Shown: positions 1-9,240, numbered from the stretch's first letter. The stretch: DNA of 64,000 nt from Shewanella morhuae (GCF_900156405.1 NZ_FTNN01000009.1:1-64000), one strand, 5' to 3'. Made by a program: numbers and translations. The notes: generated from the letters alone by a model not told the origin.

Positions 1-235
1 GCTCAATTTCTCGTTTAAGTGCCCTTATTTCAATCTGCTCAGGCGTCATGGGTGAGGCTTTAGGAGCAATCCCTTGGCGCTCGACCTGAAGCTGCGTTAC
101 CCACTTACTGACCGTTGATTTACCTACGTTCATGGCTTTGGCTGCCGCTTCTTGTGTATAGCCCTGGTCAATGACTAATTGGGCAGTTTCGAGCTTAATC
201 GCTGCGCTATATCGTGCACGTTTACTTTTATTCAT
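1..235 (-). CDS. IS3-family transposase OrfA, partial
   Basis: This is the N-terminal 78 residues of an OrfA-type transposase subunit, starting MNKSKRARYSAAIKLETAQL. It carries a helix-turn-helix (QEAAAKAMNVGKSTVSKWV, about residues 29-47) and the start of the leucine-zipper stretch (EIRALKREIE) by which OrfA proteins pair. In this family OrfA binds the IS ends, and the OrfAB frameshift product does the strand transfer. The start ATG at 235 is clear. The rest lies beyond the left edge, so whether the element is intact cannot be judged. Confidence 0.88.
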   Translation of the reverse strand, partial: MNKSKRARYSAAIKLETAQLVIDQGYTQEAAAKAMNVGKSTVSKWVTQLQVERQGIAPKASPMTPEQIEIRALKREIE

Positions 236-296
236 TTTGTCACCTAAATTCGCTATGAATGAGATCATAACATTTCTTATTAGGTGGCCAAATTCA
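1..296 (-). mobile_element. IS3-family insertion sequence, 5' end only
   Basis: The first 296 bases are the left end of an IS3-type element running off the window edge on the minus strand. Read on the minus strand it starts TGAATTTGGCCACC, which has the TG start usual for this family, and an orfA begins 61 bases inside. The other end, orfB and the target duplication are outside the window. The boundary at 296 is placed where the terminal CA of the plus strand meets sequence that reads as a glycosyltransferase, so it may be off by a few bases. Confidence 0.8.
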
Positions 297-862
297 CTAT
301 GCCACTACACAAGGTTATTTACTTTTATGGCGGCAACATTGGTCATGCACAAGATATGGCTAACCTTATGCGCTTGGCTAATGGAATGCGTGAATATAAA
401 AATGCGCATTTCCTTTTTGTAGGGCAGAGGGATGAAGTAGAACTGATCAATAAGATGGCAAACGACTGGAAGCTTGAAAACTTTACTTATCTACCTTCTG
501 TTAATCAGAATGAGTTTAAAGCAATTTTGGCAGAGATTGACATTGGCCTTTTCTCGTTGTCATCTCAGCACACCGCGCATAATTTCCCTGGTAAGCTACT
601 TGGCTATATGGTTCAGTCGTTGCCTATTTTAGGTAGTGTGAATGCAGGTAATGATTTACTAGAGTTGATTAATAAAAATGATGCAGGTTTTATTACTATT
701 AATGGCGATGATGAGGGATTGCTTAATAACGCTATTGCGCTTTATGATGCTCATGAATTAAGAGGAAAGCTTGGCATGAAATCTTATTTGTTACTTGAAC
801 GTGAGTTTTCCGTAACAACGATAGCTCAATATATATTAGGTGCTTTACGGAGCGCACGGTGA
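297..862 (+). pseudogene. Glycosyltransferase family 4 (WbuB-like), 5' truncated by IS
   Basis: About 188 codons read as the C-terminal nucleotide-sugar binding half of a GT4/GT-B glycosyltransferase: FYGGNIGHAQDM, FLFVGQRDE, FTYLPSVNQNEF and the GKLLGYMVQSLPILGSVNAGND donor-site region. Such enzymes are normally about 400 residues, so the N-terminal acceptor half is missing, and the IS3 end at 296 sits exactly at the break. An open frame can be drawn from a GTG inside the IS end, but half an enzyme is not expected to work. The stop overlaps the next gene by four bases, so this was one operon of O-antigen assembly genes. WbuB-type GalNAc/FucNAc transfer is inferred from the next gene. Confidence 0.82.
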
Positions 863-1263
863 GATTTTTTTCATCTATGCAATTAGAGAGTTTGTTCCAA
901 CAGGCGGAGTTATCGCCTAGAAAAAGAACGAATTTGAATCTACATACGAGTTTTAATGATAAAGTTCAGCGTTTATATATTGCAATGATTAAAGGAAGTT
1001 ATGTTGAGCCTCATTACCATGTGTTAGCTCACCAATGGGAAATGTTTTTGGTTCTTCAAGGCGAGATTCATTTAAAGTTATATAATGCTGATGGCACTGT
1101 GAAAGAAAGTATTTTAGTCGGTGATGGGTGTGATATTCAGTCTATTGAACTTCATCCTTATGATATTCATAGTGTTGAATGTATGTCTGATAGAGCATTG
1201 TTGGTGGAGATTAAAGAGGGGCCTTTTAAACCAGAATTCGCAAAAGTATTTCCAAAATGGTAA
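859..1263 (+). CDS. wbuC: WbuC-family cupin protein
   Basis: This 134-residue cupin-fold protein matches the WbuC type found at the ends of O-antigen and capsule clusters. The cupin core is seen in EPHYHVLAHQWEMFLVLQGEIHLKLYNADG, with His residues and Glu suited to metal binding, followed by a second strand set ending HPYDIHSVE. It has no signal peptide or membrane segment. The GTG start overlaps the stop of the glycosyltransferase remnant (GTGA); an internal ATG at 877 is the alternative. The enzyme activity of WbuC is not settled, so only the family is named. Confidence 0.8.
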   Translation: MRFFSSMQLESLFQQAELSPRKRTNLNLHTSFNDKVQRLYIAMIKGSYVEPHYHVLAHQWEMFLVLQGEIHLKLYNADGTVKESILVGDGCDIQSIELHPYDIHSVECMSDRALLVEIKEGPFKPEFAKVFPKW

Positions 1264-1345
1264 TTTGTTACTTATTCGACTATTAATGCAGATTTATATT
1301 GATAAATTTTATTTTTAGCTTAGATCTGTTTAATAGTCCCATTTA

Positions 1346-1406
<61 letters not shown>

Positions 1407-1418
1407 TTAATGGTTTTT

Positions 1419-2492
1419 ATGTCAGAAAATATCGCCGTGTTATTTGTTTTTTTTATCTCTTTTAGTTGTTTGTTTGTCTTTCGAAAGATCGCAAAAAAAA
1501 TTGGTTTAGTTGATAAGCCTAATGAGCGCAAGCATCATACAGGCCAGATCCCTTTAGTTGGAGGGATCTCGGTTTTTTTTACCATCATGCTAGCATTGCT
1601 TTTAATTCCTGAGCTATTGCTTTCACCAAAATTGTTTATGGTTTGTGCCTTTATTCTTGTCGTCATCGGTGTGATTGACGATCGTTATGATATTAGTTTT
1701 AAGTTGCGACTTGTTATTCAGGCTGTCATTTCGCTGATGATGATTGTGCTTGGTGAGCGAAGTTTACATAACCTGGGCTATTTAATGGGTAGCGATGCGA
1801 TACGTATCCCTGAAGTTGCCAGCTATGTGTTAACCGTGGTTGCTGTGATTGGTGCAATCAACGCTTTTAATATGGTCGATGGCATCGATGGCTTACTCGG
1901 TGGTTTAGCATCCGTCACCTTTGGTGGTTTGGGGCTTCTGTTTTATTTGTATGGGATGCACAGCTTTGCCGTCTTCTGCGCACTGCTAGTGACTGCAATG
2001 CTGCCTTACATCATGCTGAATTTAGGGTTTCCGTTTGGTAAACGTTTTAAAGTGTTTATGGGAGACGCTGGCAGCATTTTCATCGGCTTTACTGTAATTT
2101 GGCTATTGATTGTTGCCAGCCAAGGTGAGCGAGCTACGGCTATCCGCCCTGTTACCGCACTTTGGCTTATTGCACTGCCGCTGATGGATATGGTGTGCAT
2201 TATGATCCGTCGGATTCGTAAAGGGCAATCTCCCTTTAAGCCAGACCGTGAGCATTTGCACCATATTTGTCAACGTTTGGGTATGTCGTCTCACTGTTCT
2301 TTGTTATTCATTTGCGCTGCAGCGAGCATTATGGCTGCAATTGGTATATGGTCAGAGCTCACTAAAGTGAATGAAAATATTATGTTTTTTGCTTTTTTAG
2401 CCACTTTTACTTTGTATTTTATCGTTATGAATAATGTATGGCGGATTACTGCATTTTTGCGTAGAGACTTTAAATTTACTAAGTCTATTTAA
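1419..2492 (+). CDS. WecA-like UDP-HexNAc:undecaprenyl-phosphate transferase (first copy)
   Basis: This polytopic inner-membrane enzyme of the MraY/WecA family is about 357 residues long. It would place a sugar-1-phosphate on undecaprenyl phosphate to start O-antigen or enterobacterial-common-antigen-type chains. Family signatures in order are KPNERKHH, the acidic [36 protein letters not shown] and the cytoplasmic KPDREHLHH, the counterpart of the HIHH loop in E. coli WecA. About eleven hydrophobic segments are visible. The start is uncertain: ATG 1419 is chosen, ATG 1410 or TTG 1401 are possible, and none has a good Shine-Dalgarno because the GATT repeat comes right up to it. A paralogue follows 144 bases later. 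Confidence 0.9.
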   Translation: MSENIAVLFVFFISFSCLFVFRKIAKKIGLVDKPNERKHHTGQIPLVGGISVFFTIMLALLLIPELLLSPKLFMVCAFILVVIGVIDDRYDISFKLRLVIQAVISLMMIVLGERSLHNLGYLMGSDAIRIPEVASYVLTVVAVIGAINAFNMVDGIDGLLGGLASVTFGGLGLLFYLYGMHSFAVFCALLVTAMLPYIMLNLGFPFGKRFKVFMGDAGSIFIGFTVIWLLIVASQGERATAIRPVTALWLIALPLMDMVCIMIRRIRKGQSPFKPDREHLHHICQRLGMSSHCSLLFICAAASIMAAIGIWSELTKVNENIMFFAFLATFTLYFIVMNNVWRITAFLRRDFKFTKSI

Positions 2493-2636
2493 TGGCTTAA
2501 ATCGAACAGTACATTTTCTGTTCCTTCATGGCTTATCTGTTTCATCTGTTACTGCTATAATCCTGTGTCATTTTTTTGAAATAAAATGTTATTAAAGTCA
2601 TTTTTATAATGATGTATTTGGCTTAAGGAAGAGATT

Positions 2637-3677
2637 ATGGAATACCTCATACCGCTTTTTACTGTGTTTTGCTTAACTTGTGTTGCGATCAAAGTGTTTA
2701 ACCCCATTGCTCAACGGGTTGGCTTAGTTGATTTACCGAATGAGCGTAAGTTACATGTTGGTGCTATCCCCTTGATTGGTGGCATTTCTATCTATTGTAG
2801 TGTGCTATTGGTTTCGAGCATTGTGATAGAGCAAAGCCAAATTTTTAACCTTTATTTGATATCCGCAGCTTTAATCCTTTTTCTTGGTGTACTCGATGAT
2901 AAGTATGATCTTTCTGTTCGGGTGAGAATGGCTGCACAGGTGATCACTGCATCCATATTGATCTTTGGTGCAGGACTGTATTTAACATCATTTGGTCACA
3001 TTCTACATTTTTTTGAATTTAAATTAGGCTATGTCGGTGTTGTTATTACTATTTTAGCTGTAATTGGTGCTATTAATGCTTTTAACATGGTTGATGGTAT
3101 TGATGGTTTAGCGGGTATGCTGAGTTTAGTGACCTTTTCATCGTTGGCTTTTTTGTTTTATTGGGCTGGTAACAGCTGGTTTATGTTATCTCTGCTGTTT
3201 ATTGGCGCGATTGTTGGGTACTTGCTTTTTAATTTGAAATGGCCGTTTCCTTCTTTCGACAAAATCTTCATGGGTGACGCCGGCAGTATGCTAATCGGTT
3301 TGACTGTCGTCTGGATGCTTGTAATTGGTACTCAACCCGACACGAGTGTGTTTAGCCCTGTCACCGCGTTATATTTAATTGCTATTCCGCTCATGGATAT
3401 GACCGCAATTATGTATAGACGTGTAAAAAAAGGCATGTCGCCTTTTAAACCAGATAGAGATCATTTGCATCATATATTCGAACGTGCTGGCTACAATCGT
3501 AAGCAGACATTGATCCGTATTTCATTAGCTTCTTTATTGCTTGCTGTTATCGGTGTAGCAGCTGAGATTGCTCATGTTCCTGAATCGATTATGTTTGTTA
3601 CATTTTTAGCTATTTTTGCGGCTTACAATTGGGCTTTATCGAACGTATGGCAACTTTTGACTTGGTTTCGTAGATAA
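2637..3677 (+). CDS. wecA: WecA-like undecaprenyl-phosphate HexNAc-1-phosphate transferase (second copy)
   Basis: This is a second MraY/WecA-family integral membrane transferase (346 residues) with the same signature blocks: [45 protein letters not shown] and KPDRDHLHH. Its middle and C-terminal parts resemble E. coli WecA closely ([23 protein letters not shown]), so lipid-linked GlcNAc-1-P synthesis is the likely job. Unlike its neighbour it has a clear ribosome-binding site (AAGGAAGAG) before its ATG, and a terminator follows. The two copies are clearly diverged duplicates. Which one serves O-antigen is unknown, and the wecA symbol is tentative. Confidence 0.88.
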   Translation: MEYLIPLFTVFCLTCVAIKVFNPIAQRVGLVDLPNERKLHVGAIPLIGGISIYCSVLLVSSIVIEQSQIFNLYLISAALILFLGVLDDKYDLSVRVRMAAQVITASILIFGAGLYLTSFGHILHFFEFKLGYVGVVITILAVIGAINAFNMVDGIDGLAGMLSLVTFSSLAFLFYWAGNSWFMLSLLFIGAIVGYLLFNLKWPFPSFDKIFMGDAGSMLIGLTVVWMLVIGTQPDTSVFSPVTALYLIAIPLMDMTAIMYRRVKKGMSPFKPDRDHLHHIFERAGYNRKQTLIRISLASLLLAVIGVAAEIAHVPESIMFVTFLAIFAAYNWALSNVWQLLTWFRR

Positions 3678-3701
3678 TAGCTTTTATAAGCAGTTTGTTT
3701 T

Positions 3702-3730
3702 AAATGCCAATTCATTTGAATTGGCATTTT
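3702..3730 (+). terminator. Stem-loop after second wecA copy
   Basis: A 12-bp perfect stem (AATGCCAATTCA / TGAATTGGCATT, two-base loop) followed by TTTGCTTTTT lies 25 bases after the stop codon. It would end the transferase transcript before the glmM-like remnant. Confidence 0.75.
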
Positions 3731-3759
3731 GCTTTTTATCATTCGTTAAAGGATTTTTT

Positions 3760-4205
3760 ATGTCTAGGAAGTATTTTGGTACTGACGGTGTTAGAGGTAA
3801 GGTCGGTGAGTTTTCTATTACGCCTGATTTTGCGATGAAGCTAGGTTGGGCTGCGGGTACTGCGCTGGCGTCTAGTGGAACGAAAGAGTACTTATTGGTA
3901 AAGATACCCGTAGCAGTGGTTATATGCTTGAGTCGGCAATCGAAGCGGGTTTTTCTGTTGCGGGTGTGAATGTTGCGCTTATTGGCCCTATGCCGACATC
4001 CGCGGTTGCATATTTGGCCTCTACATTCCGTGCTGACGCTGGGGTGGTGATCAGCACATCGCACAATCCATTTTACGATAATGGCATTAAGTTCTTTTCT
4101 AATTCCGGCACTAAGTTCAATGATGCACAAAAACTTGGAAATCGAGGCATTGTTAGGACAGGCGCTTAATCAGAATATGATATGGTCTGTAGCTTCTGAT
4201 AAGTC
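3760..4205 (+). pseudogene. GlmM-like phosphosugar mutase, N-terminal remnant with two frameshifts
   Basis: The start is good (AAAGGA then ATG at 3760), and the product opens as phosphoglucosamine mutase: [28 protein letters not shown] frame change near 3889, where two extra bases appear, is needed to reach [33 protein letters not shown] and the catalytic serine loop as [18 protein letters not shown]. An extra G near 4137 then breaks the frame before [12 protein letters not shown]. The match stops after about 148 of the usual 445 residues, where sequence changes to rmlA. The gene is therefore dead. It looks like a cluster-specific paralogue, since housekeeping glmM usually sits elsewhere. Confidence 0.87.
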
Positions 4206-4312
4206 GAATTAATACGCAGCAATTAGTGAAATTAGCTCAGCCTTTACTCAAAAGTGGTTATGGTGAGTATTTGCTCGGTTTACTCGATAAGCAGGTGTTT
4301 GATGAAATGTAG
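4205..4312 (+). pseudogene. rmlA: rmlA 3' remnant (glucose-1-phosphate thymidylyltransferase C-terminus)
   Basis: In the frame ending at TAG 4310-4312 the codons read NTQQLVKLAQPLLKSGYGEYLLGLL, the usual C-terminal helix of RmlA. Only about 35 of some 290 codons remain. The last codons overlap the rmlC start in the arrangement ATGAAATGTAG, which is the natural rmlA/rmlC junction. The upstream edge meets the glmM-like remnant at about 4205, so a deletion joined the two genes. Confidence 0.8.
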
Positions 4313-4841
4313 TGAAACTGAGTTGGCCGAAGTGCTGGTGTTTGAACCTAAAGTATTTGGGGACGAACGAGGGTTCTTTATGGAGACGTTCAGGCAATCC
4401 TATTTTGATGCTTGTTTTACGGCTAAAGGATTTAAGCCGCCTATATTCGTGCAGCAAAACCATAGTCGCTCGCAGCAGCATGTTTTACGTGGTTTACATT
4501 TCCAGCAACAAAAACCACAGGGTAAATTGGTGCGAGTCTGTGCTGGGAGCATTTTTGATGTTGCCGTGGATATACGTATCGGCTCAGCAACCTATGGTCA
4601 ATGGGTGGGGCGCGTGTTGTCGGCAGAGAACCATTTGCAAATGTGGACTCCACCAGGCTTTGCTCACGGTTTTTATGTGCTCAGTGATTATGCCGATGTT
4701 ATCTATCAATGTACTCAGTATTATGATCCTGAAGATGAACGTATTTTAGCTTGGAATAGCAGCGACTTTGCTATTGATTGGCCATTAAGTGCCATGCCAA
4801 TTTTATCGGAGAGAGATAGCGCCGCCTGCACACCACTATAA
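4302..4841 (+). CDS. rmlC: dTDP-4-dehydrorhamnose 3,5-epimerase RmlC
   Basis: RmlC makes dTDP-4-keto-L-rhamnose from the 6-deoxy-xylo-hexulose form, the third step of dTDP-L-rhamnose synthesis. The protein is 179 residues from ATG 4302, normal for the family. It shows the epimerase signatures VFGDERGFFMETF, QQNHSRSQQHVLRGLHFQ (catalytic His region), GKLVRVCAGSIFDVAVDIR and WTPPGFAHGFYVLSD (active-site Tyr/His region). The start overlaps the rmlA remnant. With rmlA deleted here and no rmlB or rmlD in view, the gene works only if the other enzymes are encoded elsewhere; it may be an orphan on the way to loss. Confidence 0.93.
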   Translation: MKCSETELAEVLVFEPKVFGDERGFFMETFRQSYFDACFTAKGFKPPIFVQQNHSRSQQHVLRGLHFQQQKPQGKLVRVCAGSIFDVAVDIRIGSATYGQWVGRVLSAENHLQMWTPPGFAHGFYVLSDYADVIYQCTQYYDPEDERILAWNSSDFAIDWPLSAMPILSERDSAACTPL

Positions 4842-4868
4842 AATCACTCACTATGTGTATAAAAAGGA

Positions 4869-5969
4869 ATGATGATGAGCTTATTATTTTCGCCTTTAAT
4901 GTTAGGTCAGCTTGAGTTAGCTAACCGTATTATTATTGCCCCTATGTGCCAGTATTCGGCTGTAAACGGACAGGCAACTGATTGGCATACAATTCATTTA
5001 GGTAGTATGGCGTTATCGGGTGCGGGAATGCTTATTTTAGAGGCCACTGCCGTTTTGCCTAATGGCCGAATTTCCTATGCTGATTTGGGATTATGGGATG
5101 ATAAAACAGAAACTGCGCTAGCGAATGTCCTTAAGTCAGTTCGTCAATATTCATCTATACCGATGGCGATACAACTTGCCCATGCGGGACGTAAAGCATC
5201 AACTCGAAAGCCTTGGGAGGGCGGTGGCACTATCGCGCCTGATGAACCTAATGGTTGGCAAATAATAGCACCATCTGCGCAGTCTTTTAATGAAGGCACA
5301 GCGTTACCTAGTGCGATGACATCCGATGAAATCGATGAGCTTATTGCGGCATTTGTGAGTTCAGCGCAACGAGCAGAGCGCTTAGGGCTTGATGCGATTG
5401 AGTTACATGCTGCCCATGGTTATTTATTGCATCAATTTCTATCTCCCTTATCAAACCAACGCCTAGATGAATATGGTGGCAGTTTAGAGAATAGATTGCG
5501 TTTATTGTTGACGGTATTTGATGCGGTGAAAGCCGTGGTATCACCTAAAATGGCGCTGGGCGTACGCATTTCAGCAACCGATTGGGTTGATGGTGGCTGG
5601 GACTTAGTACAAAGTATCGTGTTGGCAAAAGAATTAGATGCCCGAGGGTGTGATTTTATTCATGTAAGCACTGGTGGTTTGAGCCCACTGCAACAAATTC
5701 CAGTAGCAGAACACTTCCAAGTGCCTTTTGCCAAAGCGATTAAAGCTGAGGTGAATATGCCGGTGATTGCCGTCGGATTGATAACCGATGTGAATAAAGC
5801 CGAAGCTATTTTGACTCAAGGGCAGGCCGATGCTATCGCATTAGCGCGTACCATGCTTTATAACCCACATTGGCCTTGGCATGCAGCAGCGACACTGGGT
5901 GCGACGGTTAAGGCGCCGCCACAATATTTACGCTCAGCTCCCCACGCCGTGAAATCACCCATAGTATAA
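4869..5969 (+). CDS. YqjM/OYE-type NADH:flavin oxidoreductase
   Basis: This 366-residue FMN-dependent ene-reductase of the old yellow enzyme family (YqjM branch) would reduce activated C=C bonds with NAD(P)H in the cytosol. It has the thermophilic-like OYE cysteine motif APMCQYSA near residue 27, the paired substrate-binding histidines in ELHAAHGYLLHQFLSP, GGSLENRLR, and a C-terminal FMN phosphate loop with DAIALARTMLYNPHW. The start is one of three consecutive ATGs after AAAAAGGA. It stands alone between rmlC and a two-way terminator; nothing nearby names its substrate. Confidence 0.9.
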   Translation: MMMSLLFSPLMLGQLELANRIIIAPMCQYSAVNGQATDWHTIHLGSMALSGAGMLILEATAVLPNGRISYADLGLWDDKTETALANVLKSVRQYSSIPMAIQLAHAGRKASTRKPWEGGGTIAPDEPNGWQIIAPSAQSFNEGTALPSAMTSDEIDELIAAFVSSAQRAERLGLDAIELHAAHGYLLHQFLSPLSNQRLDEYGGSLENRLRLLLTVFDAVKAVVSPKMALGVRISATDWVDGGWDLVQSIVLAKELDARGCDFIHVSTGGLSPLQQIPVAEHFQVPFAKAIKAEVNMPVIAVGLITDVNKAEAILTQGQADAIALARTMLYNPHWPWHAAATLGATVKAPPQYLRSAPHAVKSPIV

Positions 5970-6019
5970 AAATTTTGCTAAGTATTGATAAGTTTATTAT
6001 TTCAACAAGTTATTTAGCA

Positions 6020-6057
6020 AAAAAAGGGCAAGAGAATCAAATCTCTTGCCCTTTTTT
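6020..6057. terminator. Bidirectional terminator
   Basis: GGGCAAGAG and CTCTTGCCC pair around an eight-base loop, with an A tract before and six T after. It sits between converging genes (OYE reductase and yjbH) and can serve both. Confidence 0.93.
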
Positions 6058-6075
6058 ATTTTAATGATCTATAAA

Positions 6076-8454
6076 TTACTTTGTAGAATCAGCAATCGGT
6101 TTGGTATACCAAGGTGCGCGAGCATCTGTTACATCAAACAAGTTGTACTTACGACCGAGCATTTGGCCACCATCTCGAGTTAATGGCATCCAAGAAAGGA
6201 AACCACGACTTTGCGTCGGTTTAATTGTCATTAAATCGAACGGAATCGAGATATAGAAGCCTTTAGTAAAGCTACCCTCGCCATATTCTTCCGCCGAGAG
6301 ATTTGTTTTAGTCGCAAAGGCACCGACAATCACGCCACTATCAAATTGTTTAGAGAAATCGACAGTTACACCTTTATCATCGCTAAGGTATTGGCCCGCG
6401 CTGACTTTAAGCAACGTATTTGGGAACCACACTGGCTGATAATATGCCGTGGCATGTCCTGTCACCACTCCTGTTTGTACTCTGTAGGGGCGATTTGTCA
6501 GAGGATCAAATTGGTGCTCGTCCTCGAAGAAACCGAACATGCTGTCAGGGTCACGCTGCTTAGCATAATTAACATCAAGACCGAAGGCCCATTGACTATT
6601 GAGCGGTCGATAGAGGAATTCACTGCCTATACCGCCATACATCATTTCCAAATAGCCGCCATAGGCTTGGTAATAAATGTTATCGCTCAGGTTATCCATC
6701 CAAGTGAGCTGCAAGTTAGTCGCTCTAACCGGCGAATCTTGGACATATTGGCGAATCAGTGTTCTGACTCGTTTTAAATCGGTACCATCAGGTGGTACAT
6801 CGTATAAAAACTTATCGTAATTATCGAAAAGGTTAAGATAAAGCGAGCCTGAAAGTTCTAAATTATCATTAAAGCGATAGGCCGAGCTCCCCGTCGCGCC
6901 TATGTTAAACATATAGAAACCTTCAGAACCGCCGAATGATTGCACCATAGTCGGTGATACATCAAAACTGAGCTTATCTAGCCAGTCCACATCGGTTTGA
7001 GTGACTAATGTGCCCTGTGGTGATCTTGGTATACTGACTTCGGAGCTATCCGCCATATCAGCATTGATATAACCGTAAGTGGCCACTTGCGCAAATTTGT
7101 CGGCGTCGATACGTGTCTCTGTTATCGGTTGGTTATAACGGGTTTCAATCAGACGATACTCGGTGATCATCTGCTTGTCTGTGTTATTTGCCAGTATCGT
7201 TGCCGCTCTATGATGGGCCTCTTTACGATCCATGTACTTAAGCTGATTGGCGACGATAGTGACGCTATGGGTATCAAGATAAATTTTAGGATTATCGTAG
7301 CCCGCTATTCTACTTAGATCTGCCGCAACTTTTTTCCAATCAGTTTGATTGAGCATTTGTGCGTTGATGGCATTAGTTGCGAGTACTGGTGTATCGGTCT
7401 GCGTTAAAGGCTGCGCTGGCGTTATTATCGCAAGCTCAACATTATCGACTGAGGTTATTACAGGCTCATCTTGTCTCTGTTTTGTGTCAGATGGCTTGTT
7501 AGGTATTTTATTGGACATAGGTACTGCAGCAAGTGGCTGATATTTATCTGCAGGAGTATCACGCTTAATTTGTCGCAAATCATTGAAATTTGTTTGTAAA
7601 CTAACGCCTAATGTCCAAGTATTACCTCGCTCATAACTTAGGTGGAAATCGCTCCAACTTGTTGCGCGGTAAAGTAAGCCATAGTTAAACTTACTGTCCT
7701 GTGGCATATCTATGCCACCGCGTACTACGGGGAAGTCAGATTGATAATCGTTGCCATCGTATTCCACTTTAACGCGCAGTGGCTCCCACGGTGTTTGATA
7801 TTCAATACCACCATATAAGGCTGCGCAGCCTTTAAACCAGCGTTGATAATCGACTTCTCCGCCTTTGCCACCATAAGAGGTGTCTCGGTCGCAATTGTTA
7901 TTGAGATCTTTTTTATCCGAGGTCAAATTACCGCTATTACCGATATAGCCCCAACCGACGCCTAGTGTGAAATCTATCGGTCCGAAGCGTTTCGTTGCGG
8001 CAATAAATTCGCCATCAAATAACCCTGTGCCGCCAAAATCGCGAACGCCAAAAGACGTTTCAGGTAACCAATAACTTTCTTCTAATAAACGGATTTTAAA
8101 ATCGATGCCTTTATCTGTGTATTTGGTATTACCACTGAAACTAGGATCATTACTGTAGAGTAGATCTTGTACTTGGGTATAACGGACTGTGGTTTCAAAC
8201 CAAGGGAAGAGCTGTACAGAGGCTGAAAAATGCTGATACTCAGAGTTATAGGTAGTTGCAAAATTAAATTCACCCTCGGGTGCCATTCGCCCCGTTGGCA
8301 TTTGCATTAAACCAACCCCGCCAAAGTCCGACTGTGATGCTAATAATGGGGGATAACTCAACTCATCGGCTTGGGCATGAAATAAAGGAAACAGGGCAAG
8401 AGCAATGGCTGAAAGCTTACACAAGGTAAGATTAGAGTGGGTAGGGTGATTCAT
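6076..8454 (-). CDS. yjbH: YjbH/GfcD-family outer-membrane exopolysaccharide protein
   Basis: This 792-residue YjbH-family protein is larger than the roughly 700-residue E. coli member. It has a signal peptide (ALALFPLFHAQA), then the family start YPPLLASQSDFGGVGLMQMPTGRMAPEGEF and many amphipathic beta strands (for example YEQ/ERGNTWTLGVSLQ) typical of paired outer-membrane barrels. YjbH/GfcD is thought to help move or anchor capsule or exopolysaccharide at the outer membrane. It is the last gene of the yjbEFGH-like operon and its ATG overlaps the yjbG stop (TAATG). A low-complexity linker at about residues 300-350 separates the two halves. Confidence 0.9.
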   Translation of the reverse strand: MNHPTHSNLTLCKLSAIALALFPLFHAQADELSYPPLLASQSDFGGVGLMQMPTGRMAPEGEFNFATTYNSEYQHFSASVQLFPWFETTVRYTQVQDLLYSNDPSFSGNTKYTDKGIDFKIRLLEESYWLPETSFGVRDFGGTGLFDGEFIAATKRFGPIDFTLGVGWGYIGNSGNLTSDKKDLNNNCDRDTSYGGKGGEVDYQRWFKGCAALYGGIEYQTPWEPLRVKVEYDGNDYQSDFPVVRGGIDMPQDSKFNYGLLYRATSWSDFHLSYERGNTWTLGVSLQTNFNDLRQIKRDTPADKYQPLAAVPMSNKIPNKPSDTKQRQDEPVITSVDNVELAIITPAQPLTQTDTPVLATNAINAQMLNQTDWKKVAADLSRIAGYDNPKIYLDTHSVTIVANQLKYMDRKEAHHRAATILANNTDKQMITEYRLIETRYNQPITETRIDADKFAQVATYGYINADMADSSEVSIPRSPQGTLVTQTDVDWLDKLSFDVSPTMVQSFGGSEGFYMFNIGATGSSAYRFNDNLELSGSLYLNLFDNYDKFLYDVPPDGTDLKRVRTLIRQYVQDSPVRATNLQLTWMDNLSDNIYYQAYGGYLEMMYGGIGSEFLYRPLNSQWAFGLDVNYAKQRDPDSMFGFFEDEHQFDPLTNRPYRVQTGVVTGHATAYYQPVWFPNTLLKVSAGQYLSDDKGVTVDFSKQFDSGVIVGAFATKTNLSAEEYGEGSFTKGFYISIPFDLMTIKPTQSRGFLSWMPLTRDGGQMLGRKYNLFDVTDARAPWYTKPIADSTK

Positions 8455-9233
8455 TACAGAGCCCGATTCCTTAGTAATTCAATAATATTGTTGTTCAATG
8501 TGCTGTAGTCTTCTATTAAGTCTGAAAACCCAACATAAAGTACGGCACCAGGCGCAATATTTTGCGTTTGAGCATTCCAATACGCTATCGGTTGTTTTAG
8601 TGCTTTACCATCAGGCTGAATTATCCATACAAAACTATCGTCTGCGTTTTCTAATGGTTGGGCTTTCGCTAGATATTCTTGACTACTGGTATTGAACTGC
8701 CAATCCACACTGCCTGTTTTAGCGACGGCACCAACAATCGAGATCGTGGTTGGACGAGGAGGTAAAACCAGTTCGAAGCGACCTGTAATGAGCGGATTGT
8801 ATGAGTCAGTTATGCGAATGAGATCGAAATCTAATCGCTGCATAACACGCTGGCCAAGTTTTATTTGTCTTAAAAACTGCGCTAATTGCGCAAGTTTGGC
8901 GATATAGAGGCTGTCATCTGCAGCTTCACCCATTTGTGCAAGCTGAGATAGGGCTTCTTTACGTTTTGCTTCTAAAACTGCAGTATGTTGAACATCGAGC
9001 AGCGCTGCACCTAACCAATAAATGGGGACGACGTTAGCGTCACTATTATACGTTGGAAGCTGTTGTAAGCTGTCTTGTATTATTTGCTCAAGTCGAACCG
9101 CAGCAGGATAATGGAGCCGAACGGGTGCATCTTGGTTTGATGACGTTGTCACTAAAACCTGTGTATCAGCCTGAGCGATGGTACTAAAAACACAGCCAAG
9201 TAGCACTGAGAGTAATAAATAAAATCTCATCAT
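8454..9233 (-). CDS. yjbG: YjbG/GfcC-family periplasmic capsule protein
   Basis: This secreted protein of about 260 residues has a signal peptide (MMRFYLLLSVLLGCVFSTIAQA). The GfcC/YjbG family contains SLBB-like domains related to Wza; ISIVGAVAKTGSVDWQ and PGAVLYVGF are the visible SLBB-type pieces. The start is one of two adjacent ATGs (9233, 9230) after TGGAG; the frame is open further up to 9251 but lacks a ribosome site there. The gene lies between yjbF and yjbH with short overlaps, so the three are almost certainly translated from one mRNA. Confidence 0.87.
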   Translation of the reverse strand: MMRFYLLLSVLLGCVFSTIAQADTQVLVTTSSNQDAPVRLHYPAAVRLEQIIQDSLQQLPTYNSDANVVPIYWLGAALLDVQHTAVLEAKRKEALSQLAQMGEAADDSLYIAKLAQLAQFLRQIKLGQRVMQRLDFDLIRITDSYNPLITGRFELVLPPRPTTISIVGAVAKTGSVDWQFNTSSQEYLAKAQPLENADDSFVWIIQPDGKALKQPIAYWNAQTQNIAPGAVLYVGFSDLIEDYSTLNNNIIELLRNRAL

Positions 9234-9240
9234 ATCTCCA

